Source: Nonomuraea polychroma (GTDB taxonomy: Bacteria > Actinomycetota > Actinomycetes > Streptosporangiales > Streptosporangiaceae). Taken from it: 64,000 nucleotides of DNA. Of this stretch, positions 1 to 7,554 are shown piece by piece. The notes beneath the pieces are model-generated. The model saw nothing but the letters and a program-made list of their open reading frames with translations, was not told the origin of the DNA and did not search any database. Both the position numbers and the translations under genes were made by a program. The stretch spans positions 6,041,501-6,105,500 of the forward strand of contig NZ_SAUN01000001.1 of assembly GCF_004011505.1 (NCBI RefSeq). The letters are read 5' to 3'. The stretch's first letter is position 1, and every line of letters begins with the position of its first letter.

Positions 1-916
1 CACGGAGCCAGACGCGGCGGGCTGTCAGCCGGTCCTGCACCTCGTCCCGCCTGCCCAGCACGTCCCATTGGTCGCGTGTCGCGGGACCGGCCAGCACCTC
101 TTCCCTGGTGACCGGGAAGCCGGTGCGGATGAGGACGGTCTGGGCCAGCGGGCCGGGCAGCTCGGAGCGCCGCCGGTAGGCGACGGCGAGCAGGTTGATC
201 AGGGTGTATTCCTCCAGGAGCCGCCCCGGCCAGTCGTCCTCCGCCCGCACCTGCGCCAGGCGCGAGACCGCGCCCGCGACGCCGGGCGCCTGGGCGTCGA
301 TGAGGCGTTTGGCCAGGCCGTCCCAGTCATGCTCGGCGGCCCCGGCCAACCCCTGGCGCACCTGGTCGGCCAGCCACCGCTCCACCTCGGCCAGCCCGGA
401 GGCGACCCGCGCGTGGCGCGGGGACTCGGCGCGCCCCTGACGTGCGTGCTCGGCGCTCGAACCGGCCTGGCCCTGACGTGCCGGCTCGGCGTCCGCTGGT
501 GAGCCGGCGGCCTTGGCCCGGGCGGCATCGAGGCGGGCCGCCGCTTTGTCCGCGCGTTCCGCCCGCGCCTCCTGCCACTCCGTCACCCACTGCGGCGCCG
601 CCTCCGCCTCCGGCACCCCGTCGGCGGACCACATGAGCAGCAGCCCGAGCGCATGCTTGCAGGGGAACTTCCGGCTCGGGCAACTGCACCGGTAGGCGGG
701 CTCGGTCAGGTCGACGCACGCCAGGTAAGGCCTGGCCCCGCTGCCCTTGCACTCGCCGTACACGACCGTGCCCGTCGCGCCGCGCGACGACCACTTCCCC
801 GGCGCCGCGACCCCTTGGGCAGCCTTCTGGGAGGAGGCGTCGGGGGCGAGAGCGAGCACCTGATCCCGGCTCCACCGTTCGACCACCTGCCGCAGACTAA
901 CCAGCCCGACCGACAT
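1..916 (-). CDS. SWIM zinc finger protein (3' end cut by window)
   Basis: Read from ATG at 916 towards the left edge, this frame stays open and gives about 305 residues before the window ends. Residues about 75-87 hold the SWIM signature, CSCPSRKFPCKHALG, which is the CxC...CxH zinc-binding pattern. A charged Ala/Arg/Glu-rich stretch follows, then a helical region containing VERWLADQVRQGLAG and ending RRVWLR at the edge. SWIM proteins are thought to bind DNA or protein; in actinobacteria they often sit beside MoxR-type AAA and VWA genes, which cannot be checked here because the downstream side is off the window. The cysteine/histidine spacing makes the frame secure. The start is chosen because the SWIM domain normally lies 60-80 residues from the N-terminus. 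Confidence 0.85.
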   Translation of the reverse strand, partial: MSVGLVSLRQVVERWSRDQVLALAPDASSQKAAQGVAAPGKWSSRGATGTVVYGECKGSGARPYLACVDLTEPAYRCSCPSRKFPCKHALGLLLMWSADGVPEAEAAPQWVTEWQEARAERADKAAARLDAARAKAAGSPADAEPARQGQAGSSAEHARQGRAESPRHARVASGLAEVERWLADQVRQGLAGAAEHDWDGLAKRLIDAQAPGVAGAVSRLAQVRAEDDWPGRLLEEYTLINLLAVAYRRRSELPGPLAQTVLIRTGFPVTREEVLAGPATRDQWDVLGRRDEVQDRLTARRVWLR

Positions 917-1023
917 TTCGCCGCAAGTCGGGGACATCCCCTCGGTGAAGCTCTGACCGTCGGCCGGCCGCCGCAGACGGGCAGGTGCCACCCTTCCCGA
1001 TCTCTATCCCTAAAATCGGCTGA

Positions 1024-1569
1024 GTGGAGCTGAAGACCTATCCCGACGGCCCGGCCATCGAGGTGCCCGACGAGGCCGCGGCCCTCGCCAGCCCGCTGGA
1101 GGGGCAACTCGTCCTCGACGGCACCCGCTTCCTGCGCCGGGACGTCACGGGCGCCCCGGTGGCGTTCGTCGAGCGGCCGCCCGTCGCCGCCGCCCTCGAC
1201 CTGCTCCCCCACCCCGAGGGTGGCTGGTTCCGGGAGACGTGGAGGTCGGCGGTGACGTTCCACCCGGACGGATACGACGGACCGCGGGCCAGCGCCACCG
1301 GCATCTACTTCCTGCTGAACCCGGGCGAGGAGTCGGTGCCGCACATGGTCAGGTCGGACGAGGTGTGGCTGTGGCACCGCGGCGGGCCCCTCAGTCTGAC
1401 CGTCGGCGACACGACGGTCAGGCTGGGCCCGCAGGTGGAGGACGGGCAGGTGCCGCAGGCGATCGTCCCCGGCGGGGTGTGGCAGTCGGCCCGCCCGGCA
1501 GGCGACGAGCCCGTCCTGGTGAGCTGCGTCGTGTCCCCGGGCTTCGATTTTGCCGATTTCACCGCATAG
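1024..1569 (+). CDS. cupin family protein (DUF985/Cupin_5)
   Basis: A 181-residue protein starting at GTG. Residues about 55-180 match the DUF985 cupin pattern: LLPHPEGGWFRETWRS near the start of the domain, then YFLLNPGEESVPHMVRSDE, WLWHRGGPLSLTV, and the late PGGVWQSARP and CVVSPGFDF blocks. Family members are single-domain beta-barrels related to sugar isomerases, but their reaction is mostly unknown. The first 50 residues lie before the barrel and have no recognised motif. It is transcribed away from the SWIM gene, with about 107 bp between the two starts. The family call is firm; the function is not known. Confidence 0.85.
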   Translation: MELKTYPDGPAIEVPDEAAALASPLEGQLVLDGTRFLRRDVTGAPVAFVERPPVAAALDLLPHPEGGWFRETWRSAVTFHPDGYDGPRASATGIYFLLNPGEESVPHMVRSDEVWLWHRGGPLSLTVGDTTVRLGPQVEDGQVPQAIVPGGVWQSARPAGDEPVLVSCVVSPGFDFADFTA

Positions 1570-1636
1570 GCGGGCGGGCTGCCGCGTGACAAACGACCAC
1601 GGTTTCGCCGGGCCGCCAAGGGGCAGCCCGTGCGCC

Positions 1637-1906
1637 ATGAAAGAAAAAGAATGGAACGTGCGCATCCTGCTGACCGAGGACGGCGACGACACGGCTGCGC
1701 GGGCAGCGCTCACCATTGACGACGGCACCGTGATCAGGGGTGACGGGCGGGCCAGGCGCAATCCGTCCGACCCTTCGGTGCCTGAGATCGGGGACGAGCT
1801 GGCCGCCTCCCGCGCCCTGGCCGACCTGGCCGAACGCCTGGCGGTCATCACCCAACGGGACATCGCGAGCTCGGCGGACTCTCCAGCCCAGAGCCGTTCT
1901 TGGTAA
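1637..1906 (+). CDS. DUF1876 domain protein
   Basis: An 89-residue protein beginning MKEKEWNVRILLTEDGDDT and continuing with ARAALTIDDGTVIRGDGRARR and ELAASRALADLAERL. This is the pattern of the small actinobacterial DUF1876 family, which has a dsRBD-like fold and no settled role. The reading frame stays open upstream into the cupin gene, but the family starts at this Met, and an AAGGGG element lies about 13 nt upstream. The last dozen residues (SSADSPAQSRSW) are probably a disordered tail. It may be cotranscribed with the cupin gene 67 bp upstream. Confidence 0.75.
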   Translation: MKEKEWNVRILLTEDGDDTAARAALTIDDGTVIRGDGRARRNPSDPSVPEIGDELAASRALADLAERLAVITQRDIASSADSPAQSRSW

Positions 1907-2102
1907 ATGTCATTGGGCCGCGAAGAATGGAATTCAGTACTTTTCCATCCGCTCCGGAGAATTGCCGTGGCGAACCGAACGATTCACCGGCTGAGGGGTT
2001 CCCCTGGCCGCGGGCCGCGTGGCACACGATCCACGAAGTGATCAAGGAAACCGCCTGAGGTAAGGTCGGCACTCTCCCCTCACGTCGATCAAGGAGAGTG
2101 GC

Positions 2103-2975
2103 ATGGTCCGCAAAGCCGTGATCCCGGTGGCCGGCCTGGGCACCCGGCTGCTGCCCCTGACGAAGGCGCTGCCGAAGGAGATGCTGCCGATCGGCGACAA
2201 ACCCGTCATCGAGCACACCATCCGCGAGCTCGTGGACTCCGGCATCGACGAGATCATCATCGTCACCTCGGCCCGCAAGGACCTCGTGCAGCGGCACTTC
2301 GCCCCGGACGCCGACCTGGAGTTGCAGCTGCGCGCCGCCGGCAAGGACGACCTGGCCGACGCGGTGGCGGAGTTGTCGTCCATGGCCCACATCACGTACC
2401 TGTACCAGAACGGCCCCTACGGCAACGGCACGCCCGTGCTCAACGCCGCCCGCGTCATCGGGGACGAGCCCTTCATGGTGCTCTGGGCCGACGACGTGTT
2501 CGTGGCCGAGGTGCCGCGCGCCAAGCAGCTCAAGAGCGCGTACGAGGCCGCGAAGGCCCCCGTCCTGGCCTTGATGCCGATGGCGGTCGAGGACGCCTCC
2601 CGCTACGGCGTCCCTGTCGTCGAGGAGGACCTGGGCGGCGGCCGGCTGCGGATCTCGGGCCTGGTGGAGAAGCCGTCCCCGGAGCAGGCCCCGTCCCGGT
2701 ACGCCGCCATCGGTGGCTACGTCGTCACCCCCGGCGTCGTCGAGGAGCTGGAGGCCGCGACGCGCAAGTGGCACGAGAACCCCGAGGGCGAGATCTACCT
2801 CACCGACGCCCTGCACCGCCACGCCGCCAGGCACCCGGTGTACGGGCAGGTCATCGACGGCACCTGGTGGGACACGGGCTCGCCGCTCAACTACCTCAAG
2901 GCCCAGTTCGCCGCGGCCCTCGCCGACCCGTCCTACGGCCCGGAGCTGCGTAGGCTGGCCCTCGAGAGCGGCTGA
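2103..2975 (+). CDS. galU: UTP-glucose-1-phosphate uridylyltransferase
   Basis: GalU makes UDP-glucose from UTP and glucose-1-phosphate, supplying cell-envelope glycans, trehalose and glycosylation. The 290-residue length is normal. The nucleotidyltransferase signature is at the N-terminus (GLGTRLLPLTKALPKEM, residues about 11-27), followed by PVIEHTIRELVDSGIDEIII, the metal-binding LWADDVF region (about 127), and the sugar-binding GLVEKP and GEIYLTDA motifs. A good ribosome binding site, AAGGAGAG, lies 5-6 nt before the ATG. The gene stands alone, about 200 bp after DUF1876 and 60 bp before the aldehyde dehydrogenase on the same strand; the 1907-2102 gap shows no clear element beyond this site. 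Confidence 0.95.
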   Translation: MVRKAVIPVAGLGTRLLPLTKALPKEMLPIGDKPVIEHTIRELVDSGIDEIIIVTSARKDLVQRHFAPDADLELQLRAAGKDDLADAVAELSSMAHITYLYQNGPYGNGTPVLNAARVIGDEPFMVLWADDVFVAEVPRAKQLKSAYEAAKAPVLALMPMAVEDASRYGVPVVEEDLGGGRLRISGLVEKPSPEQAPSRYAAIGGYVVTPGVVEELEAATRKWHENPEGEIYLTDALHRHAARHPVYGQVIDGTWWDTGSPLNYLKAQFAAALADPSYGPELRRLALESG

Positions 2976-3034
2976 GAGTTGGGTTTCTTACGGCGGGATG
3001 ATTGTCTTGCCGCAGAACCTATGAGGAGGGCCCG

Positions 3035-4573
3035 GTGAGCCGACAAATCGTTTCCATCGTGGGCGGCAAGGAAGCCGCCGCCACGACCACGTACGAATCG
3101 ACCAACCCCGCCCGGCCGAGCGAGGTCGTGGCCCGGGTCGGAATGGCCGACGCCGGCACGTTCGCCGACGCCTGCCGCACCGCCAAGGAGGCCCAGCGCG
3201 AGTGGGCCAGGGTGCCCGCCCCGGTGCGGGGCCGGGTGATCGCCTCCATCGGGCGGCTGGTCGAGGCCAACACCGAGCGGCTGGCGCGGCTGGTGACCGA
3301 GGAGATCGGCAAGCCGTACGCCGAGGCGCTCGGCGAGGTGCGGGAGATCGTGGACACGTGCGACTTCTTCCTCGGCGAGGGCCGCAGGCTCTACGGGCAG
3401 ACGGTGCCGTCGGAGATGCCGGACAAAAACCTCTTCACCTTCCGTAACCCGGTGGGCGTGGCCGCCGTCGTCACTGCGGGGAACTTCCCCGTGGCCGTGC
3501 CGTCGTGGTATCTGGTGCCGGCCCTGCTGTGCGGCAACGCCGTCGTCTGGAAGCCCGCCGAGTACGCCGCCGCCTCGGCGCACGCCATGTTCCGGCTCTT
3601 CGTCGCGGCGGGGTTGCCGGACGGCGTGCTCAACGTCGTCTTCGCCGACGGCGCCGAGACCTTCCGCGGCCTGGAGCTGGCCCTGGACGAGGGCAGCGTC
3701 AACAAGGTCGGGTTCACCGGCTCCAGCGAGGTGGGCAGGAAGATCGGCGAGCTGACGGGGCGCCACCTGCAGTCCGCCTGCTTGGAGCTGGGCGGCAAGA
3801 ACCCGATGGTGATCATGCCGGACGCCGACCTGGACCTGGCCATCGAGGGCGCCTTGTTCTCCGGTTTCGGCACCGCCGGCCAGCGTTGCACCAGTCTTGG
3901 CACGGTCATCGTGCACGAGAGCGTGCACGACGCGTTCGTGGAGCGGTTCGCGCGGGCGGTGGGCGAGGCCAGGATCGGCGATCCCACGCAGGAGGTGCTG
4001 GCCGGCCCGCTGCTGGACCAGAAGTTCGCCGAGCGGTACGAGGAGTACCTGACCTGGATCCAGCCGCACCACACCGTCGTGTCAGGAAATACCGGAAGAA
4101 TCACCAAAGACAACCCGCGCGGCGACTTCGACGGCGAGGACGGTCTCTACTACCACCCGGTCGTCGTCGACGGCGTCAAGCCCGGCGACCGGCTGTTCAT
4201 GGAGGAGACGTTCGGCCCGATCGTGGGCGTGACCACGTTCGAGACCCTGGACGAGGCCATCGAGCTGGCGAACCTGCCCGGCTACGGCTTGTCGAGCTCC
4301 ATCTACACCACGAACCCGAAGAACGCCTTCCGTTTCCGCGAGGGCATCTCGGCCGGCATGGTCAGCGTCAACAACTCCACCTCGGGAGCGGAGGCGCACC
4401 TGCCCTTCGGCGGCAACGGCAAGTCCGGCAACGGCAGCCGCCAGTCGGGCATGTGGGTGCTCGACCAGTTCACCCGCTGGCAGGCCATGAACTGGGACCA
4501 CTCAGGACGGCTGCAGAAGGCCCAGATGGACGTCGCGGAGATCGTTCCCGACCTGGACTTCCGCCTCCCATGA
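3035..4573 (+). CDS. NAD(P)-dependent aldehyde dehydrogenase
   Basis: A 512-residue member of the ALDH superfamily, oxidising an aldehyde to its acid. Visible landmarks are the cofactor-binding VVTAGNFPVAVPSW and VWKPAEY segments (residues about 150-180), GFTGSSEVG in the Rossmann region, the general-base glutamate in CLELGGKNP (about 255) and the catalytic cysteine in GTAGQRCTSLG (about 290), with EETFGPI near residue 390. Length and motifs suggest an intact enzyme; the substrate cannot be read from sequence. GTG at 3035 is chosen because GAGGAGGG sits 5 nt upstream, although the frame stays open 33 bp further up. It converges on glnII, and the two share a terminator. Confidence 0.9.
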   Translation: MSRQIVSIVGGKEAAATTTYESTNPARPSEVVARVGMADAGTFADACRTAKEAQREWARVPAPVRGRVIASIGRLVEANTERLARLVTEEIGKPYAEALGEVREIVDTCDFFLGEGRRLYGQTVPSEMPDKNLFTFRNPVGVAAVVTAGNFPVAVPSWYLVPALLCGNAVVWKPAEYAAASAHAMFRLFVAAGLPDGVLNVVFADGAETFRGLELALDEGSVNKVGFTGSSEVGRKIGELTGRHLQSACLELGGKNPMVIMPDADLDLAIEGALFSGFGTAGQRCTSLGTVIVHESVHDAFVERFARAVGEARIGDPTQEVLAGPLLDQKFAERYEEYLTWIQPHHTVVSGNTGRITKDNPRGDFDGEDGLYYHPVVVDGVKPGDRLFMEETFGPIVGVTTFETLDEAIELANLPGYGLSSSIYTTNPKNAFRFREGISAGMVSVNNSTSGAEAHLPFGGNGKSGNGSRQSGMWVLDQFTRWQAMNWDHSGRLQKAQMDVAEIVPDLDFRLP

Positions 4574-4578
4574 ACGGA

Positions 4579-4609
4579 AAACGGGGCCCCCGAACCGGGG
4601 GCCCCGTTT
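4579..4609. terminator. bidirectional terminator between ALDH and glnII
   Basis: A near-perfect hairpin with a 14-bp stem (AAACGGGGCCCCCG paired with its complement) and a 3-nt loop. It begins 5 bp after the ALDH stop and ends 11 bp before the glnII stop. The A-run on one side and T-run on the other make it plausible for both strands. Confidence 0.85.
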
Positions 4610-4620
4610 CACGAGGAAGG

Positions 4621-5640
4621 TCAGACCAGGCCGGCCTTCTCCAGGGCCGCGCAGACGGTGTTCACCAGCAGGCGGGTGACGACGTACGGGTCCATGTTGG
4701 CGTTCGGGCGACGGTCCTCGATGTAGCCCTTCTTGTCCACCTCGACCTGCCACGGGATACGCACGGACGCGCCGCGGTTGGAGACGCCGTAGCTGTACTT
4801 GTTCCACGGGGCGGTCTCGTGGGCGCCGGTGAGGCGGGCCTCGACGCCGGAGCCGTACTGCGAGATGTGCTCCATGGGCTTGTCACCCTCGCCGAGCGCC
4901 TCGCAGGCGGCGATGATGGCCTCGTAGCCCTCGCGCATGGCCTTGGTGGAGAAGTTGGTGTGCGCGCCGGCACCGTTCCAGTCGCCGCGGGCGGGCTTGG
5001 GGTCGAGAGTGGCCTCGACGCCGAACTCCTCAGCGGTCCTGTAGAGCAGGTAGCGGGCGACCCACATGTGGTCGGAGACCTCGACGGGGCCCGCCGGGCC
5101 GACCTGGAACTCCCACTGGCCCGGCATGACCTCGGCGTTGATGCCGGAGATCGCAAGGCCCGCGGCGAGGCAGCGGTCGAGGTGCAGCTCGACGATCTCG
5201 CGGCCGAAGATGGCGTCGGCGCCGACACCGCAGTAGTACGGGCCCTGCGGGGCAGGGAAGCCGCCCTCCGGGAAGCCGAGCGGGCGGCTGCCCTTGAAGA
5301 AGGTGTATTCCTGCTCGATGCCGAACCAGGACTCCTGGTCGGCGAACTGCTCGGCGATCGGGCGCAGCAGGGCGCGGGTGTTGCTGACGTGCGGCTCGCC
5401 GTTGATCTCCTCGACCTCGGCCAGCACCAGGACGTTGTCACCCCCGCGGATCGGGTCGGGGCAGGTGAACACCGGGCGGAGCACGCGGTCCGACGAGTGC
5501 CCTTCGGCCTGGTTGGTGCTGGAGCCGTCGAAGCCCCAGACCGGAGGCTCGGCTCCGTCGGCAAGGATCTTGGTCTTCGAGCGCAGCAGAGCCGTGGGCT
5601 CGGTGCCGTCGATCCAGATGTACTCAGCCTTGTAGCTCAC
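4621..5640 (-). CDS. glnII: glutamine synthetase type II
   Basis: A 339-residue ATP-dependent glutamine synthetase of the short, eukaryotic-like type II (beta-grasp plus catalytic domain), assimilating ammonium. Seen motifs: WGFDGSSTNQAEGHSSD near residue 40 (the GSII phosphate/metal loop), EEINGEPHVSNTR, WFGIEQEYTFF (metal-binding glutamates), GINAEVMPGQWEFQVGPAGP, the ATP-binding NGAGAHTNFSTK region, and RPNANMDPY near the end. The frame is open further upstream, but GTG at 5640 (VSYKAEYIWIDG) has a GAAAGGA site 7 nt upstream and fits the normal family length. Actinobacteria usually carry this in addition to a GlnA; no nitrogen-control box could be identified with confidence. Confidence 0.95.
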   Translation of the reverse strand: MSYKAEYIWIDGTEPTALLRSKTKILADGAEPPVWGFDGSSTNQAEGHSSDRVLRPVFTCPDPIRGGDNVLVLAEVEEINGEPHVSNTRALLRPIAEQFADQESWFGIEQEYTFFKGSRPLGFPEGGFPAPQGPYYCGVGADAIFGREIVELHLDRCLAAGLAISGINAEVMPGQWEFQVGPAGPVEVSDHMWVARYLLYRTAEEFGVEATLDPKPARGDWNGAGAHTNFSTKAMREGYEAIIAACEALGEGDKPMEHISQYGSGVEARLTGAHETAPWNKYSYGVSNRGASVRIPWQVEVDKKGYIEDRRPNANMDPYVVTRLLVNTVCAALEKAGLV

Positions 5641-5768
5641 GGCGGTCCTTTCAGGGTTCCTTCCAGCCACGCCGAGTCTTATGGACAGCCGTTTCCCGGT
5701 TTTTGCCCGCATGTGAACGCCGTGTTAATCAGCGAAAGTTTTACCAAGCCAGATGCATGCCCCGGTCA

Positions 5769-6242
5769 TCACGAGGACGTCACCAGGCCCGCTCCGTCAA
5801 CGGTGAGCACGGCGTTCGGTCCGCCGGCGCCACACTCGGGTCCATTGGGGTAACGCAGGCGCGGCGTGACGTCGAGCCTACGGTCAAGGATCGGCGCCTC
5901 GTCGGCGTCCAGCAGTCGCAGCCGCACCCGCACCGGCCGGTCGGGCAGCCCGGGCACGTCGCCGAACCCGTGCTTGCCACCGTCCGGGACGGCGGTCACC
6001 GAGCAGGTGTCGCCGGAGCAGGACTCCTTGCCCGGTCGCGTGGACGGCATCAGCTCGACGTGGGCCGGTTTGCAGGCGCCGTCCCAGCACACCTCCATCG
6101 AGGCGGTCGCGGCACGACCCGCCAGCGGTCCCTTGACCTGGACCGACACCCCGACCGGGGTGCCGATGAGCGTGCATAACGGATCGGCCGAGCAGCCGGC
6201 GAGCAGGGCGCAGGCGAGGGCGGGCCAGAGGAGCCGACGCAT
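5769..6242 (-). CDS. putative secreted lipoprotein
   Basis: A 157-residue protein with a lipoprotein signal peptide: MRRLLWPALACALLAGC, whose lipobox LLAGC puts the lipidated cysteine at residue 17. The mature part is compact and has several cysteine pairs (CWDGACKP, CSGDTCS, CGAGG). No family is recognised. The frame extends upstream, but the Met followed by two Arg and a hydrophobic stretch is the natural start. It is divergent from the TerC-family gene, with 116 bp between the starts. Localisation is a strong inference from the lipobox; function is unknown. Confidence 0.75.
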   Translation of the reverse strand: MRRLLWPALACALLAGCSADPLCTLIGTPVGVSVQVKGPLAGRAATASMEVCWDGACKPAHVELMPSTRPGKESCSGDTCSVTAVPDGGKHGFGDVPGLPDRPVRVRLRLLDADEAPILDRRLDVTPRLRYPNGPECGAGGPNAVLTVDGAGLVTSS

Positions 6243-6358
6243 AACCCTTAAGACGTGGGTCAGGCGTATCGGGTTCGCCTCCCGTACGATCATCACCGAG
6301 GGGGATTGTTCATGTACGTTCCGTATGACAAGGGTGGCCGGGCAGGGAGGCGCGTCTG

Positions 6359-7531
6359 ATGGACGTGTCACCGCTGGTGTGGTGGCTGACGATCGCGGCG
6401 ATCATCGGGCTGCTGCTGTTCGACTTCGTCTTCCACGTCCGCCGTGCCCACGTTCCCTCGCTGCGCGAGGCCACGATCTGGTCGGCGGCGTACGTCGGCG
6501 CCGCCCTGCTGTTCGGCGTCGGCGTGTGGATCTTCGGCGGCCAGGATCCGGGGACGGAGTATTTCGCCGGCTACATCACGGAGAAGGCACTGTCGGTCGA
6601 CAACCTCTTCGTGTTCCTCGTCATCATGTCGAGCTTCAAGGTGCCGCGCGCCAACCAGCAGAAGGCGCTGCTTTTCGGCATCGTGTTCTCGCTGCTGGCC
6701 AGGACCGGGTTCATCCTGCTCGGCGCGGCGCTGATCAACGCCTTCGCCTGGGCGTTCTACCTGTTCGGCCTCATCCTGCTGATCACGGCGGGAAACCTGC
6801 TCAAGCCGGAGAGCGAGGAGAGCCACGACTCCGACAATCTCATGGTCCGCCTGGCCCGCCGGCTCTTCTCGGCCACCGAGGTCTACGACGGGGACCGCCT
6901 GTTCACCGTCCAGGACGGCAAGCGGGTCATGACGCCGATGGTGCTCGTCATGATCGCCATCGGCGGGACGGACATCATGTTCGCCCTCGACTCCATCCCG
7001 GCCATCTTCGGCCTCACCCAGAACCTCTACATCGTCTTCACCGCCACCGCGTTCTCCCTGCTGGGTCTGCGGCAGCTCTACTTCCTCCTCGACGACCTGC
7101 TCGACCGGCTGATCTACCTCGCCATCGGCCTGGCCGCCATCCTGGGCTTCATCGGCGTCAAGCTCATCCTGCACGCGCTGCACGAGAACAACGTGCCGTT
7201 CATCAACGACGGCCGGCCCGTGCCGGTCACCGAGATCAGCACCGGCCTGTCCCTGTCGGTGATCGTCGGCGTGCTCGTGATCACCGTGATCGCCTCGCTG
7301 ACCAGTGCCAAGGGCCGTGCGCAGAACGCCGTCTCGGCCGCGCGGCGGCACGCCCAGGCGTACCTGGAGGTCGAGCACGACCCCGAGCTGCGCGAGGAGC
7401 TGTTCAGGAAACTGTGCCACGAGGAGGAGCAGCTCAAGAAGCTGCCGGAGAAATACCGCAGGCGCATTCGCGAAGAGGAGAAGCTGATGGCGCTGCTGCA
7501 CAAGGTCCACGAGGAGCACGACCGGCGCTGA
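6359..7531 (+). CDS. TerC/Alx family integral membrane protein
   Basis: A 390-residue polytopic membrane protein of the TerC family, linked to tellurite resistance and, for Alx/YkoY/TerC relatives, to manganese export. About eight or nine hydrophobic segments are visible. Conserved acidic residues lie within the membrane at LLLFDFVFHV (about 21), EKALSVDNLFVF (about 78) and FALDSIPAIFG, the features thought to bind metal. The last 70 residues are a charged cytoplasmic tail rich in Glu, Lys and Arg. AGGGAGG lies 8 nt before the ATG. No yybP-ykoY riboswitch could be recognised in the short leader. No ter cluster is nearby, so the substrate is open. Confidence 0.88.
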   Translation: MDVSPLVWWLTIAAIIGLLLFDFVFHVRRAHVPSLREATIWSAAYVGAALLFGVGVWIFGGQDPGTEYFAGYITEKALSVDNLFVFLVIMSSFKVPRANQQKALLFGIVFSLLARTGFILLGAALINAFAWAFYLFGLILLITAGNLLKPESEESHDSDNLMVRLARRLFSATEVYDGDRLFTVQDGKRVMTPMVLVMIAIGGTDIMFALDSIPAIFGLTQNLYIVFTATAFSLLGLRQLYFLLDDLLDRLIYLAIGLAAILGFIGVKLILHALHENNVPFINDGRPVPVTEISTGLSLSVIVGVLVITVIASLTSAKGRAQNAVSAARRHAQAYLEVEHDPELREELFRKLCHEEEQLKKLPEKYRRRIREEEKLMALLHKVHEEHDRR

Positions 7532-7546
7532 CGCGCGCCGGTCGTG
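7517..7546. terminator. hairpin overlapping the terC stop codon
   Basis: A perfect 12-bp stem (CACGACCGGCGC with its complement) and a 6-nt loop that contains the TerC stop codon. It sits between two convergent genes, 9 bp before the end of the AAA protease gene, so it probably ends both transcripts. There is no U-tract. Confidence 0.6.
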
Positions 7547-7554
7547 CGCCACCC

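Noticed and set aside
5721..5745. A GlnR-like box (GTTAA ... GAAAG) upstream of glnII
   Set aside because: The spacing between half-sites is one short of the expected six and the repeat is not continued, so it is within chance for this sequence.
3505..5853. A 782-residue open frame on the plus strand across the ALDH and glnII genes
   Set aside because: It is a frame-shifted reading of two well-supported genes. Its Arg/Gly-rich composition is typical of GC-rich shadow frames.
6243..6358. A possible manganese (yybP-ykoY) riboswitch before the TerC-family gene
   Set aside because: The 116-bp gap lacks the conserved paired loops of that class and must also hold the promoter of the divergent lipoprotein gene.
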